A stretch of 64,000 bases of DNA from the NCBI GenBank assembly GCA_022509165.1, contig JAFLTT010000001.1:62001-126000 (forward strand), in the 5' to 3' direction. Shown here in pieces: positions 51,275-62,281 of this stretch (its first letter is position 1; each line of letters opens with the position of its first letter). Source of the stretch: Muribaculaceae bacterium (lineage in GTDB: Bacteria; Bacteroidota; Bacteroidia; Bacteroidales; Muribaculaceae). The notes beneath the pieces are model-generated. The model did no database searches and was not told the DNA's origin. It saw only the letters and a list, made by a program, of their open reading frames with translations. A program made the translations under genes and the position numbers.

Positions 51275-52570
51275 TTATTCTAAATTATTGCGTTTATAAA
51301 TATGGTCGATATTTTTGAAATAGTAATCAAGGGTGAAACATGCGTCAAGTTCCTCATCTGTCAGATTTTCCTTAATCACATTGTCTTGTTTCAGAAGTTC
51401 CTGGTAAGGCTTCCCTTCCTGCATGGCCCGCATGGCGATAGGCTGAACAGTATCGTATGCTTTTTCACGTGCAAAACCTTTGTCAATCAGAGCATTCATT
51501 ACCCGTTGAGCAAAAATCACTCCGTTGGTGCGATATATATTGGCCAGCATCTGGTCTTCAAACACTACGATATTCTCAAGAATACCCTTCATTCTATTGA
51601 GCATATAGTCAAGCAGGATAGTAGCGTCAGGCATTATGATGCGTTCGGTGGCAGAATGAGAGATATCTCTTTCATGCCATAGAGCCACATTTTCATAGGC
51701 TGTAGCCATATATCCACGAAGCACTCTTGCACAACCACATATATTTTCACTGCTCACCGGGTTACGCTTGTGAGGCATGGCGGAGGATCCTTTCTGACCT
51801 TTGCCAAAAGATTCTTCCACCTCATGCACCTCTGTGCGTTGAAGATTTCTCACTTCCAGAGCCATTTGTTCGAGCGATGCACCTATAAGAGCAAGGGTAG
51901 CCATATAATAGGCATGTCTGTCTCTTTGGATCACCTGGGTACTTATGTCGGCTGAAGAAATACCAAGCTTTTCACACACAAAATCCTGAACAAAGGGAGG
52001 TATATTAGCAAAATTACCAACCGCACCACTGATTTTCCCAACTTCAACTCCTTTGGCTGCCTCGTTAAAACGATGGAGATTACGTTTCATCTCTGCGAGC
52101 CAAAGCACCCATTTCAGCCCGAAAGAGGTAATATCGGCATGAATACCATGAGTGCGGCCTATACATGGTAATTTTTTAAACCTTTTAGCTTGTGAGGCCA
52201 GCATGTCGATGAATTCTTCGATATCTTTCCTGAGAATTTCATCAGCCTGTTTGAAGAGGTATCCATTGGCTGTATCTACTACATCGGTAGAGGTCAAACC
52301 ATAATGCACCCACTTCCTTTCTTCGCCCAAAGATTCCGATACTGTCCTGGTGAAAGCCACAATATCGTGGCGTGTCTGTTGTTCGATTTCTTTTATCCTG
52401 TCGATGTCGAATTTAGCATTAGCCTTAAGTTTCTCAATATCCTGCGGAGGAACAACTCCAAGTTCCATCCATGCTTCGGCAGCTAAAATCTCAACTTTCA
52501 GATAGGCCTTGAATTTATTTTCCTCTGTCCAAACCTGACGCATCACATCGCGTCCATATCTTTCTATCAT
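51275..52570 (-). CDS. purB: Adenylosuccinate lyase
   Basis: A 431-residue fumarase/aspartase-superfamily enzyme acting twice: SAICAR to AICAR, and adenylosuccinate to AMP. The superfamily signature [17 protein letters not shown] contains the flexible catalytic Ser loop, TSTDVVDTA and [13 protein letters not shown] supply the other active-site His and Thr residues. It is the only enzyme used in both IMP synthesis and the AMP branch, and here it is coupled to purA. Confidence 0.98.
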   Translation of the reverse strand: MIERYGRDVMRQVWTEENKFKAYLKVEILAAEAWMELGVVPPQDIEKLKANAKFDIDRIKEIEQQTRHDIVAFTRTVSESLGEERKWVHYGLTSTDVVDTANGYLFKQADEILRKDIEEFIDMLASQAKRFKKLPCIGRTHGIHADITSFGLKWVLWLAEMKRNLHRFNEAAKGVEVGKISGAVGNFANIPPFVQDFVCEKLGISSADISTQVIQRDRHAYYMATLALIGASLEQMALEVRNLQRTEVHEVEESFGKGQKGSSAMPHKRNPVSSENICGCARVLRGYMATAYENVALWHERDISHSATERIIMPDATILLDYMLNRMKGILENIVVFEDQMLANIYRTNGVIFAQRVMNALIDKGFAREKAYDTVQPIAMRAMQEGKPYQELLKQDNVIKENLTDEELDACFTLDYYFKNIDHIYKRNNLE

Positions 52571-52583
52571 AGGGGAACGGCTC

Positions 52584-53444
52584 TTAATTATTATTTTTTT
52601 TCATTTTGTTTAAGAAACACTCAAGTGTGTTTTCCATAAGGCAGGCTCTTGTCATCGGACCCACTCCTCCGGGAACAGGAGTAATGACAGATGCTTTTGA
52701 TTCACAGTTGGCGAAATCAACATCTCCGCAAAGTTTCCCGGTTTCGGGTTCACGGTTTACACCGACATCAATAACTGCAGCTCCCGGTTTCACCATATCT
52801 TCTGTCACAAATTTCGGTTTTCCTATGGCTACGACCAGTATATCGGCCTCTGCAGCTGTCTTTGCCAAGCCTTTTGTACGTGAGTGGGCTATGGTGACAG
52901 TTGCATTTCTGTCAAGCAACATTTTAGCAGCAGGTAGTCCCACAATATTGCTACGTCCGAGCACCACAGCTTTTTTTCCTTCTATCTGCACACCGGCCTT
53001 ATCAAGCAACTTGATGATTCCTTTAGGGGTGCAAGGATAGGTACAAGGTCTTTTTTGCCATAGAGCGGCCACATTGGCGGGATGAAAACCATCTACATCC
53101 TTCGATTGAAGGATAGTTTCAATTACTTTGTCTTCATCAATATGAGCCGGAAGAGGCAATTGAACCAGGATACCGTCTACTTCATCATCTCTGTTGAGGT
53201 TTTCGATTATTTCAAGCAGTTCCTCTTCAGATATGGTGTCAGGTTTTCGGATGGTAGTACTTTTGAATCCTACCTCTTCGGCATCTTTTCCTTTACCTTT
53301 CACGTATGACTGGCTTGCAGGGTCTTCACCTACAAGAATCACCACAAGGTGAGGGGGGCGGCCGTAAGTCTTTACTGCCTCCGCTACCTGAGTCTTCACA
53401 TTTTCTTTTATCTCTTTAGCTAATTGTGTGCCGCTTATAATCAT
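52584..53444 (-). CDS. folD: Methylenetetrahydrofolate dehydrogenase/cyclohydrolase
   Basis: A 286-residue bifunctional enzyme turning 5,10-methylene-THF into 10-formyl-THF, the formyl donor for PurN and PurH of the same cluster. Signature segments are [22 protein letters not shown] (by position about 37-58), the catalytic Lys in [20 protein letters not shown], and the NADP-binding [14 protein letters not shown] plus [10 protein letters not shown]. The gene is 13 nt after purB and follows purD, with a CGTTAATCG repeat in the 55-nt spacer. Confidence 0.97.
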   Translation of the reverse strand: MIISGTQLAKEIKENVKTQVAEAVKTYGRPPHLVVILVGEDPASQSYVKGKGKDAEEVGFKSTTIRKPDTISEEELLEIIENLNRDDEVDGILVQLPLPAHIDEDKVIETILQSKDVDGFHPANVAALWQKRPCTYPCTPKGIIKLLDKAGVQIEGKKAVVLGRSNIVGLPAAKMLLDRNATVTIAHSRTKGLAKTAAEADILVVAIGKPKFVTEDMVKPGAAVIDVGVNREPETGKLCGDVDFANCESKASVITPVPGGVGPMTRACLMENTLECFLNKMKKNNN

Positions 53445-53451
53445 GGAGGGT

Positions 53452-53494
53452 GTTATTCGTTAATCGTTATTCGTAATTCGTTATTCGTTAATCG
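53452..53494. repeat. CGTTAATCG/CGTTATTCG-rich dispersed repeat, copy 3 (short)
   Basis: CGTTAATCGTTATTCGTAAT followed by TCGTTATTCGTTAATCG in the purD-folD spacer, the only recognisable repeat inside the purine cluster. Confidence 0.7.
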
Positions 53495-53499
53495 GGGGG

Positions 53500-54756
53500 C
53501 TATTTTAATACCGCTTTGCCGATATCGGTGCGATGGAAAAGGTCAGGACATTCAATCCATTCTATATCTTTTCGCACATTTGCATTAGCATCGGGTAGGT
53601 CTTCACCGTGTGCAGTAACCATGAGCACTCGGCCGCCGGCTACATGGAATTTACCTTCTTTTGAAAAGGTACCCATATGGAAGACTTCACCATTCACTTT
53701 ATCCAGCCCTTTTATCTCCGCACCTTTCGCATATTGGCCGGGATATCCTTTGGAAGCCAGTACAACCCCTATCACAGCATCATGACTCCATTGCGGTATG
53801 AAGTCTTTTCCATCTATCACTGCATTAAAGAAATCAAAAATGTCAGATTCCAGACGGGGTAAAACTACTTCGGTCTCCGGGTCTCCGAAACGTGCATTAA
53901 ATTCAATCACTTTTGGACCTTCATCAGTAAGGATAAGGCCTCCATAAAGCACGCCTGTGAAAGGAACTCCTTCCTTCACCAGTGCTTTCGCTGTAGGAAT
54001 CATAATTTCGTTAAGGGCCTTTTCACGCATTTCAGGTGATACAAAAGGTACGGGGGAATAGGCACCCATGCCTCCGGTATTCGGTCCCTGGTCGCCATCG
54101 TAGGCACGTTTATGATCCTGCGCAAGTTCCAGTGGATAAACTTTATCTCCCGAAACCATGCACATAAAGGAGAATTCAGGACCCTGGAGGAATTCCTCTA
54201 TTATCACTTTCCCGGTGCCGAATTTGTGATGGAGCAGCATATCTTTAAGCGCGGCGTCAGCCTCTTCTAAATCCTGTGCTATCACCACACCTTTGCCTGC
54301 AGCCAGACCATCGTATTTAATTACGTATGGAGCTTTAAGAGTCTGAACATACTTATAAGCCTTATCGTAATCATTGAACGATTCGTATTTTGCCGTGGGA
54401 ATATTATATTTCACCATTAGTTGCTTGGCAAATTCCTTGCTGCTTTCTATTGAGGCAGCGTCTTTAGTGGGTCCGAACACTTTGCACCCCACGGCATTCA
54501 TCGCATCTGCAAGTCCTGCCACAAGTGCTGCTTCGGGTCCTATTACAGTGAGATCGATGTTATGACGTTGTGCGAAATTCACAATCCCTTCTACATCATC
54601 CACCTTCAGATTTACACATTCAGCATCCAATGCAATCCCGGCATTGCCCGGTGCGCAATATATTTTCTCAACTTTTGGTGATTTGGCAAGCGATTTCACT
54701 ATGGCATGTTCGCGACCGCCACTCCCAATTACCAGTACCTTCTTTCCTGCCTCCAT
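53500..54756 (-). CDS. purD: Phosphoribosylamine-glycine ligase (GAR synthetase)
   Basis: A 418-residue ATP-grasp enzyme, second step of purine synthesis. N-terminal VLVIGSGGREHAIVKSL, APGNAGIAL, the ATP-grasp core with YVIKYDGLAAGKGVVIA, IIEEFLQGPEFSFM, the DHKRAYDGDQGPNTGGMGAY segment (by position) and the metal-binding VIEFNARFGDPETE are all typical. Length is normal. It follows purH by 9 nt. Confidence 0.98.
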   Translation of the reverse strand: MEAGKKVLVIGSGGREHAIVKSLAKSPKVEKIYCAPGNAGIALDAECVNLKVDDVEGIVNFAQRHNIDLTVIGPEAALVAGLADAMNAVGCKVFGPTKDAASIESSKEFAKQLMVKYNIPTAKYESFNDYDKAYKYVQTLKAPYVIKYDGLAAGKGVVIAQDLEEADAALKDMLLHHKFGTGKVIIEEFLQGPEFSFMCMVSGDKVYPLELAQDHKRAYDGDQGPNTGGMGAYSPVPFVSPEMREKALNEIMIPTAKALVKEGVPFTGVLYGGLILTDEGPKVIEFNARFGDPETEVVLPRLESDIFDFFNAVIDGKDFIPQWSHDAVIGVVLASKGYPGQYAKGAEIKGLDKVNGEVFHMGTFSKEGKFHVAGGRVLMVTAHGEDLPDANANVRKDIEWIECPDLFHRTDIGKAVLK

Positions 54757-54765
54757 GGTCTTTGC

Positions 54766-56295
54766 TTAATGTTTGAAATGGCGCATTCCTGTGAAAAGCA
54801 TGGCTATGCCTTTTTCATCGGCTACCTTGATCGATTCTTCGTCACGGATACTTCCGCCGGGTTGTACAATAGCCACAACTCCATATTTAGCAGCCAATTC
54901 CACTGTGTCACCGAAAGGAAGGAAACCATCTGAGGCCAGAACCAAACCATCAGTAATTCCTAATGCTTTTGCTTCATTCAGGGCAATCTCGGCAGAACCT
55001 ACACGATTCATCTGACCGGCACCCACACCGGCTGTGGCACCATCCTTTACTACCACGATGGCATTGCTTTTTACATGCTTCACAATCTTCCATCCGAAAT
55101 TGAGTTCTTCAAGTTCCTTTTCTGTCGGTTTTCTTTTAGTTACGCACATCTCTTGAGTGAGTTCCAGACAGTCTAAGTCGGCATCTTGCACCAGCATGCC
55201 ACCGTTGATGCCTACATATGCTTTACATGCAGTCTTCTCACGCGACATATTTACTTCAAGCACCCTGAGATTTTTCTTTGAGGCCAAAACTTCTAAAGCT
55301 TCCGGTTCATAAGAGGGTGCCATTACAATTTCAAGGAAAATAGGTTTCATCAGCAAGGCTACTTCCTTGGTAAGAGGGCGGTTGATGGCTACTATACCAC
55401 CATATATACTCACCTTATCTGCTTCATAAGCTTTTGTCCAAGCTTCAAGTAAGTTTTTGCCCACTCCGGCTCCACAAGGATTCATGTGTTTCAAAGCCAC
55501 ACAGAAAGGTTCTTCAAATTCCCTTACAATACTTAAGGCAGCATTTGCATCCTGAATGTTGTTGTAACTTAACTCCTTGCCTTGAAGTTGTTTTGAGAAT
55601 GCCACTGAAAAAGGAGTTTCCTTGGCATCACGGTAGAAGGCTGCCTTCTGGTGAGGATTCTCTCCATACCTGAGGGTTTGAACTTCATCAAAGGATAGGA
55701 AAAGTTTTTCCGGCAAACCGGCAGCCTTACGCATAAACTCAGCAATCTTGGAATCGTAAAGTGCGGTATGAGTGTAAGCCTTTGCCGATAAGCGAAGCCG
55801 AGTATCATATTGAGTATTTCCATTGAGAGAAATCTCTTCTATCACAGTGGGATAATCATCAGGATCACAAACCACTGTCACATCCCGGAAGTTCTTGGCA
55901 GCACTGCGAAGCATCGAGGGTCCACCTATATCTATATTCTCTATGGCATCTTCCATAGTCACGTCAGGTTTGGCGATTGTGGCCTCAAAAGGATAAAGGT
56001 TGACACATACCATGTCAATAGGTATGATATCATTTTCTGCTATCTCAGCCATATGTTCTTCACTGTCACGGCGAGCCAAAAGTCCTCCGTGCACTTTTGG
56101 ATGCAATGTCTTTACACGACCTTCACAGATTTCAGGAAAACCGGTGACATCTTGAATATCCATCACTTCGATTCCTGCATTTCGGAGTGTCTTTAAAGTT
56201 CCTCCGGTGGCTATGAGTGTCCAACCGAAATTTTTTAATGCTGAAGCAAAATCCACAATTCCGGATTTATCGCTTACACTTATTAAGGCACGCAT
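54766..56295 (-). CDS. purH: Bifunctional AICAR transformylase / IMP cyclohydrolase
   Basis: A 509-residue enzyme catalysing the last two steps to IMP. The N-terminal MGS-like cyclohydrolase domain (ALISVSDKSGIVDFAS, TGGTLKTLRNAGI, GRVKTLHPKVHGGLLARR) is followed by the transformylase domain with LRYGENPHQKAAFYRDA, KHMNPCGAGVG and the final FLPFGDTVELAAKYGV...QPGGSIRDEE. It uses 10-formyl-THF supplied through FolD. It lies 42 nt after purN. Confidence 0.98.
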   Translation of the reverse strand: MRALISVSDKSGIVDFASALKNFGWTLIATGGTLKTLRNAGIEVMDIQDVTGFPEICEGRVKTLHPKVHGGLLARRDSEEHMAEIAENDIIPIDMVCVNLYPFEATIAKPDVTMEDAIENIDIGGPSMLRSAAKNFRDVTVVCDPDDYPTVIEEISLNGNTQYDTRLRLSAKAYTHTALYDSKIAEFMRKAAGLPEKLFLSFDEVQTLRYGENPHQKAAFYRDAKETPFSVAFSKQLQGKELSYNNIQDANAALSIVREFEEPFCVALKHMNPCGAGVGKNLLEAWTKAYEADKVSIYGGIVAINRPLTKEVALLMKPIFLEIVMAPSYEPEALEVLASKKNLRVLEVNMSREKTACKAYVGINGGMLVQDADLDCLELTQEMCVTKRKPTEKELEELNFGWKIVKHVKSNAIVVVKDGATAGVGAGQMNRVGSAEIALNEAKALGITDGLVLASDGFLPFGDTVELAAKYGVVAIVQPGGSIRDEESIKVADEKGIAMLFTGMRHFKH

Positions 56296-56337
56296 TATCT
56301 TATGTTTTAGAAATTAATATCAGAATAATAAGCAATT

Positions 56338-56901
56338 CTAACCCAAAAGGGATTTCAGGGTGGATACATACAAAACATGTTCCCTCGGGTGAATCATTGC
56401 TTCTAATTCCTCTCTATCGTTGCCATCATAGGGTATGGCCGCCTGAGATATGATTTTCCCACCATCGAGAGTCTGGTCTACATAATGCACGGTGATTCCA
56501 AAAACCTTCACACCGTAATTAAGAGCTTGGCCTATAGCATCAACACCCGGGAATGAAGGGAGTAGGGAAGGGTGAATGTTTATTATTTTCCCTTCATATT
56601 CATTGAGAAGAGTTTCTCCGACTATCCTCATATACCCGGCCAGACATATGAATTCCACTCCCAATTTTTTCAGTTCCCTTAATATCACTCCTTCATATTC
56701 AGCTTTAGAGGAGTAACTTTTAGGAACTAATTCCAGGACAGAAATATTCAGTCTTTTCGCTCTTTGTGTGACTCCGGCCCCCGGATGATCGCAAACGCAC
56801 AAGACTACTTCTGCATTTATTCTATCTTTTAAACAGGCTTTTGCTATTGCTTCAAAGTTAGAACCGCTGCCGCTTGCGAAAACTGCAATTTTCTTTTTCA
56901 C
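56338..56901 (-). CDS. purN: Phosphoribosylglycinamide formyltransferase
   Basis: A 187-residue 10-formyl-THF-dependent GAR transformylase. N-terminal [55 protein letters not shown] with the active-site Asn/His, and the [14 protein letters not shown] segment with the catalytic Asp are present. Its start overlaps the purM stop by 4 nt (ATGA-type coupling). Confidence 0.97.
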   Translation of the reverse strand: MKKKIAVFASGSGSNFEAIAKACLKDRINAEVVLCVCDHPGAGVTQRAKRLNISVLELVPKSYSSKAEYEGVILRELKKLGVEFICLAGYMRIVGETLLNEYEGKIINIHPSLLPSFPGVDAIGQALNYGVKVFGITVHYVDQTLDGGKIISQAAIPYDGNDREELEAMIHPREHVLYVSTLKSLLG

Positions 56902-57929
56902 TCCTTCACGATTTTAACGTTTTCTCCCGGAATAACCTTGCCGATCACAGAGGCTTTCTCACCCCATTCGGTAAGAATCTTTAAAATGGTGGAAACATCA
57001 TCGGCATCAACTGCAAGTACCATACCAATGCCCATATTGAAAATATTGAACATCTCACGGTGAGGAACTTTGCCATATTTCTCAAGTAACTTGAAAATTC
57101 CGGGTATTTCCCAACTTCCTTCCCTTACTTCAACGCCACAGCCTTCCGGTAAGATTCGAGGAATGTTTTCATCAAAACCACCCCCTGTGATATGTGCAAT
57201 GCCGTGGACATCGGCATTCTTAAGAATTTCAAGCACCGGTTTTACATATATTTTAGTCGGAGTAAGCAATACTTCACCTAAGGTCTTGTCTCCGGTCTCT
57301 TCATATTTCTCTTTCAGGTCAAGGTGATTGTCATAAATTATTTTTCTCACCAGGCTGAACCCGTTGGAATGAACACCTGAAGAAGCTATTCCTATCAGCA
57401 CGTCTCCGGGAGCAACTTTAGAACAATCAATCAATTTATCTTTTTCAACGGCACCTACAGTAAAGCCGGCGATATCATAGTCATCTTCGGTATACATGCC
57501 CGGCATCTCTGCGGTTTCGCCACCTACCAAAGCGCATCCGGCTTGCCTGCAACCTTCAGCCACACCGGAAACTATGGCTTCCACTACCGCCGGTTTATTC
57601 TTTCCTACTGCCACATAATCCAAGAAAATGAGTGGTTCAGCACCCTGGGCCAATACATCATTCACACACATAGCCACGGCATCTATACCGATGGTGTCGT
57701 GTTTGCCCATGGCAAAAGCTATCTTTAGTTTAGTGCCCACTCCGTCGGTGCCACTTACCAATACAGGATGTTTATAATTAAGGGAACCGAGATCAAACAT
57801 TCCACCGAATGCACCGATATTTCCCATACAACCTCTGCGGGCCGTGGAGGCTACATGTTTTTTTATTCTGCTCACCACCTCGTAACCTGCTTCGAGGTTC
57901 ACTCCTGAGGCTTCATAACTTTTTGCCAT
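56898..57929 (-). CDS. purM: Phosphoribosylformylglycinamidine cyclo-ligase (AIR synthetase)
   Basis: A 343-residue ATP-dependent enzyme closing the imidazole ring of AIR. It shows [34 protein letters not shown] (by position), [21 protein letters not shown] and [18 protein letters not shown], the hallmark segments of the PurM/PurL ATPase fold. It sits between purL (6 nt) and purN (overlap), so the three steps FGAR to AIR and GAR formylation are co-translated. Confidence 0.97.
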   Translation of the reverse strand: MAKSYEASGVNLEAGYEVVSRIKKHVASTARRGCMGNIGAFGGMFDLGSLNYKHPVLVSGTDGVGTKLKIAFAMGKHDTIGIDAVAMCVNDVLAQGAEPLIFLDYVAVGKNKPAVVEAIVSGVAEGCRQAGCALVGGETAEMPGMYTEDDYDIAGFTVGAVEKDKLIDCSKVAPGDVLIGIASSGVHSNGFSLVRKIIYDNHLDLKEKYEETGDKTLGEVLLTPTKIYVKPVLEILKNADVHGIAHITGGGFDENIPRILPEGCGVEVREGSWEIPGIFKLLEKYGKVPHREMFNIFNMGIGMVLAVDADDVSTILKILTEWGEKASVIGKVIPGENVKIVKE

Positions 57930-57935
57930 ATTGCG

Positions 57936-60900
57936 TTAAAGTTGATTATTATCTTTTTTATTATTTTTTCTAAAATAAGCCACGGCATTCGCAAAGAGAT
58001 TTTGCGATTTATTTCCATGAATATTCTTCATGAGACCTTCGTCGTAACGTTCTGAGTGAGCCATCTTTCCGAGTATAAGACCATCAGGAGAAATGATTCC
58101 TTCTATAGCCTCATAAGAACCGTTGGGATTGTAAGGTGACTGCATTGTGGCGTTTCCTTCTTCATCCACATATTGGAATGCAATCTGGCCATTTCTCCGG
58201 AGATTATCAAGCAATTCTTTATTAGCTACAAATTTTCCTTCTCCATGAGATGCTGCTACTGAATGAAGTTCACCTTCCTCGAAACCGGCAAGCCATGGAG
58301 ATTGTGAAGAAGCCACGCGTGTAGAGACAATCTGTGAGATATGTCGGTTGATATCATTGTGGAAAAGGGTAGGTGAATCTCCATCAAGTTCCCCTATCTT
58401 TCCATAGGGTAATAATCCGGATTTTACCAGAGCCTGGAAACCGTTGCATATACCCAGCACCAGACCTTTTCTTTCCAGTAGACGGTTGATAGCATCTTTC
58501 ACGGTGTCATTCATTATTACGTTCGCAATGAATTTACCGCTTCCGTCGGGTTCATCTCCCTCAGAGAAACCACCGGAGAATGCCAATATATCAGCTTTAT
58601 CTATATTGTCTGCGATTTCCTTGATAGATTCATCAATATCTTCCGGTGTATGGTTGCGGAATATAGAAGTAATTATTTCAGCTCCCTCTTTACGGAAAGA
58701 TGCTGCCATATCATAGTCGCAGTTTGTTCCAGGGAATACAGGTAGATATACTACCGGATTTTGTTTTGCTTCCCCGGGATATTCTGCTACATGTTTATGC
58801 CCGTCAGCATTTACTATATTACCACAAATGTCGGTCTTGTCAGGGTATATTTCCGTAAATTTCTTACGGTTGGCTTGGAATGCTTCTTCTATGCCTATCT
58901 TAGTGCCATTTATTTCCAAAATATCTTCAGAAATTGTCTCTCCCAGGAGTTCAAAGTTTGGAAGGAAAAGCACTTCATTGCTCTCTACAATTACATTTCC
59001 ATAGCCATAGTCAAAAAGATCTGCTTCTTTTACGGTGACATTGACACCGACTCTATTGCCAAAACTCATTTTCGCAAGAGCTTCAGCTATACCCCCGAAT
59101 GTAGTATAATATGCTGCTACAATAGTTTTCTCTTTAATAAGACGATGGATTGTTTTGAAATTATCCATCAATTGCTCTGAATCGGGCATCAGAGAGGGTA
59201 ATGGATTATGTCGCACCAGATATAGAAGGTTGCCGGAAGCTTTCAATTCCGGACTTATTACTTCTGAAGCTTTCACAGGAGCTATTCCGAAAGCGATAAG
59301 TGTGGGTGGAACAGAAATATTGGCAAATGTGCCGCTCATAGAATCCTTACCTCCGATTGAAGGAAGCTTGAATTCAAGTTGCATCCTCAAGGCTCCGAGC
59401 AATGCTGCCAATGGTTTACCCCATGAGAGGGGAGAATGAAGACGTTCGAAATATTCCTGGAAAGAAAATCTCATTTTGGTATAATCAGCACCTGCGGCCA
59501 CTGCCTTTCCCACAGCCTCAATGAAGGCATAGGAGGCACCGTGATAAGGACTCCATTCCGTGATGAAGGGATTGAATCCGAAGGCCATCATACTGGCTGA
59601 GTCAGTATGTTTCGGTGCAACCGGGAATTTCTGTACTGATACCTGTACTTCAGTTCGCTGGGTTTTACCTCCGAAAGGCATCAAAACTGTAGATTTACCG
59701 ATTGAAGAGTCGAATCTTTCTATTAACCCTTTCTGTGAGGTGACATTATCATCTGCCAGAAGATTCAAGAATTTTTCTTTAATGTCAGAGCCCTTTATTT
59801 CTCTCTCAAAAGGATTCACTGCTTCTACCGGTCCAATTTCTGCCTCTGCAAAATGAGGTGCCCCGGCTGAATCTATAAAGTCTCTTCTTAAATCGGCATA
59901 TAGTTTCCCCTGATAAAACATTCTCATTCTGCCGGTGTCAGTTACATCTGCCACATGTGTCACTTCCAGGTTTTCTTCACGGCAGTAATCCATGAATTTA
60001 TCTTTATCCTTCGGATCTACTACCACCGACATTCTTTCCTGACTTTCGCTGATAGCAATTTCAGTAGGATTAAGACCCGAGTATTTCACCGGCACCCGGT
60101 CAAGATAGATATCAAGTCCATCGGTCAGCTCCCCGATAGCCACACTCACTCCTCCAGCTCCGAAATCGTTTGATTTCTTTATCAGTTTTGTAACCTCAGG
60201 ACGTTTGAAGAGACGTTCTATTTTTCTTTCCTCAGGAGCGTTACCTTTCTGAACCTCGCTTCCACATTCTTCTAAGGAAGAAGTGGTATGTTCTTTCGAT
60301 GAACCTGTAGCACCGCCGATGCCGTCACGTCCGGTTCTTCCACCAAACATCAGTACTACATCTCCAGGAGCTGGACTTTCTCTTCTTACCTGGTCGGCCT
60401 TTACAGCTCCCACCACTGCACCCACCTCGAGTCGCTTGGCTAAATATCCCGGATGGTATAATTCTCTTACATGTGTAGTAGCCAGTCCTATCTGGTTTCC
60501 ATAAGAGGAATAACCTTCAGCGGCTTTTACAGAGATAACCCTCTGAGGCAATTTTCCCTTGATTGTTTCTGCTACGGGTTTATATATATCTGCTGCTCCG
60601 GTGACACGCATAGCCTGATATACATAACTGCGACCACTCAGAGGGTCACGGATGGCACCTCCGAGACAGGTAGAGGCTCCTCCGAATGGTTCTATTTCTG
60701 TGGGATGATTATGGGTTTCATTTTTAAATTGCAGAAGCCATCTTTCTGTCTTCCCATCCACATCTATATCCACAAATATACTGCAGGCATTATTTTCTTC
60801 GCTCTGTTCCAGATCTTCAAGATATCCCTCTTTTTTGAGGTATCTGGCACCTATAGTGGCGAGATCCATCAAACATAGCGGCTTATTCTCCCTGTGGAGT

Positions 60901-61667
60901 ATTTGCCTGATCTTTTTCCATTCCGCAATACTCTCTTCCAGATCGGCGGAAATAAATGAATCATCTACTTTTATATCAGTCAATACGGTAGTAAAAGTAG
61001 TGTGCCGGCAATGGTCGCTCCAATAAGTGTCAAGGATGCGGAGTTCAGTTTCAAAAGGATCTCGACCCTCTGATTTGAAATAATTAACCACCTCCATAAG
61101 GTCATCGGCATTCATTGCCAATCCTTTTTCCTTACAGTAAGTTGCAGCATCGGGTTTGGTAATCTCTGTGAACCCTTGAAGTATCTCTACAGGCTTTGCA
61201 ACCGCATAACCGGGAGCCTCAAGTTTTGACATATCTTTTTTGCGAGACTCAACTGCATTTATTACATAGGAAGCGATTTTGTCTATGTCTTCTTTAGATG
61301 TATCTTTATCAAAGATTATGAGATTGCCACTTCTAATGTTGATATCGGCATCCGGCTGGAGAAGTTTCACACACTCTTCTGCAGCTGCGGCTCTCTGATC
61401 AAACTGACCCGGCAAAGCTTCCACAGCCAGATGAGGAACATTGTCGAGATCTATTGTCTCAGTTACTATATCTGTTGCCGGTTCCCCAAACACTCGGTAG
61501 GAAGTCTTGTCTTTCAATTGAGGTGTGAAACCGAAGAGATCATAAACACTGATTAGCCTTAGTTGTGAAATATTAAGGCCTAAATTAGAATTTAAATCTT
61601 CACGGAGGCTCTCGGCTTCTACACGGAAGGGTTCTTTTTTCTCAACAAAAAGTCTATATGGTTGCAT
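57936..61667 (-). CDS. purL: Phosphoribosylformylglycinamidine synthase (single-chain)
   Basis: A 1243-residue large-type PurL that carries in one chain what other bacteria split into PurS, PurL and PurQ. An N-terminal PurS-like part, a linker, two PurM-like ATPase halves (for example FKNETHNHPTEIEPFGGAST, GGRTGRDGIGGATGSS, SIGGKDSMSGTF) and a C-terminal glutaminase (FPGTNCDYDMA, nucleophile Cys in GICNGFQALV, HGEGKF) are in order. It makes FGAM from FGAR with glutamine and ATP. 24 nt after purE. Confidence 0.98.
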   Translation of the reverse strand: MQPYRLFVEKKEPFRVEAESLREDLNSNLGLNISQLRLISVYDLFGFTPQLKDKTSYRVFGEPATDIVTETIDLDNVPHLAVEALPGQFDQRAAAAEECVKLLQPDADINIRSGNLIIFDKDTSKEDIDKIASYVINAVESRKKDMSKLEAPGYAVAKPVEILQGFTEITKPDAATYCKEKGLAMNADDLMEVVNYFKSEGRDPFETELRILDTYWSDHCRHTTFTTVLTDIKVDDSFISADLEESIAEWKKIRQILHRENKPLCLMDLATIGARYLKKEGYLEDLEQSEENNACSIFVDIDVDGKTERWLLQFKNETHNHPTEIEPFGGASTCLGGAIRDPLSGRSYVYQAMRVTGAADIYKPVAETIKGKLPQRVISVKAAEGYSSYGNQIGLATTHVRELYHPGYLAKRLEVGAVVGAVKADQVRRESPAPGDVVLMFGGRTGRDGIGGATGSSKEHTTSSLEECGSEVQKGNAPEERKIERLFKRPEVTKLIKKSNDFGAGGVSVAIGELTDGLDIYLDRVPVKYSGLNPTEIAISESQERMSVVVDPKDKDKFMDYCREENLEVTHVADVTDTGRMRMFYQGKLYADLRRDFIDSAGAPHFAEAEIGPVEAVNPFEREIKGSDIKEKFLNLLADDNVTSQKGLIERFDSSIGKSTVLMPFGGKTQRTEVQVSVQKFPVAPKHTDSASMMAFGFNPFITEWSPYHGASYAFIEAVGKAVAAGADYTKMRFSFQEYFERLHSPLSWGKPLAALLGALRMQLEFKLPSIGGKDSMSGTFANISVPPTLIAFGIAPVKASEVISPELKASGNLLYLVRHNPLPSLMPDSEQLMDNFKTIHRLIKEKTIVAAYYTTFGGIAEALAKMSFGNRVGVNVTVKEADLFDYGYGNVIVESNEVLFLPNFELLGETISEDILEINGTKIGIEEAFQANRKKFTEIYPDKTDICGNIVNADGHKHVAEYPGEAKQNPVVYLPVFPGTNCDYDMAASFRKEGAEIITSIFRNHTPEDIDESIKEIADNIDKADILAFSGGFSEGDEPDGSGKFIANVIMNDTVKDAINRLLERKGLVLGICNGFQALVKSGLLPYGKIGELDGDSPTLFHNDINRHISQIVSTRVASSQSPWLAGFEEGELHSVAASHGEGKFVANKELLDNLRRNGQIAFQYVDEEGNATMQSPYNPNGSYEAIEGIISPDGLILGKMAHSERYDEGLMKNIHGNKSQNLFANAVAYFRKNNKKDNNQL

Positions 61668-61691
61668 AGTTTATTTGAGCGAGAATTATTA

Positions 61692-62162
61692 TCAATCAAG
61701 TTTTGAAGAAAGCACCTTTTCTGCCTGAACAGCACGGAAAGAATCCATTTTGTTCTTCAAATTTTCATCTGTAATTGCCATAAATTCGATGGCTAAAAGA
61801 GCTGCATTTTTTGCACCGTTCACAGCCACTACTGCAACCGGAATCCCGGAAGGCATCTGCACCATCGAGAGTAAGGAATCCAATCCTTCGAAAGCATTGC
61901 CCTTAACCGGAACACCTATTACCGGAAGGGTAGTAAAGGCTGCTACCACTCCGGCCAGATGGGCTGCCCCTCCTGCACCGGCAATAACGGCCGCAAAACC
62001 TCTTTGCCTTAAATCTTTCACCCATTCTTCTAACTGATGGGGTGTGCGGTGGGCACTTAATACTTTCACTTCGTGTTCCACACCAAAAGAATCGAGGATT
62101 TCGACTGCTCCTTTCATTACTCCCCAGTCGCTTACAGACCCCATCACGATGCCTATTTTCAT
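61692..62162 (-). CDS. purE: N5-carboxyaminoimidazole ribonucleotide mutase / AIR carboxylase
   Basis: A 156-residue Pur[36 protein letters not shown] with the catalytic His, and [20 protein letters not shown] (quoted separately) are diagnostic. It isomerises N5-CAIR to CAIR, or carboxylates AIR directly if it is class II; without an adjacent purK the class cannot be told. First gene of the purine cluster, with a promoter at 62282-62289 and a hairpin in its leader. Confidence 0.97.
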   Translation of the reverse strand: MKIGIVMGSVSDWGVMKGAVEILDSFGVEHEVKVLSAHRTPHQLEEWVKDLRQRGFAAVIAGAGGAAHLAGVVAAFTTLPVIGVPVKGNAFEGLDSLLSMVQMPSGIPVAVVAVNGAKNAALLAIEFMAITDENLKNKMDSFRAVQAEKVLSSKLD

Positions 62163-62217
62163 ATCGCAGATTTAAGATTTCAGATTATTTTTTATAGTGG
62201 CAGGTAGCAACAAAACA

Positions 62218-62248
62218 AAAGACGCCTATGATTGCTCAAGACGTCTTT
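62218..62248 (-). promoter_or_regulatory. Terminator-like hairpin in the purE leader
   Basis: AAAGACG and CGTCTTT pair around a 17-nt loop and are followed on the minus strand by TGTTTTGTTG. It lies between the purE promoter and the purE start, so it may be an attenuator; it could also be the terminator of the upstream pump genes. No purine-riboswitch core was recognised. Confidence 0.55.
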
Positions 62249-62281
62249 GATAAATTGGATGTTTTTGCTCCCTTCATGATG

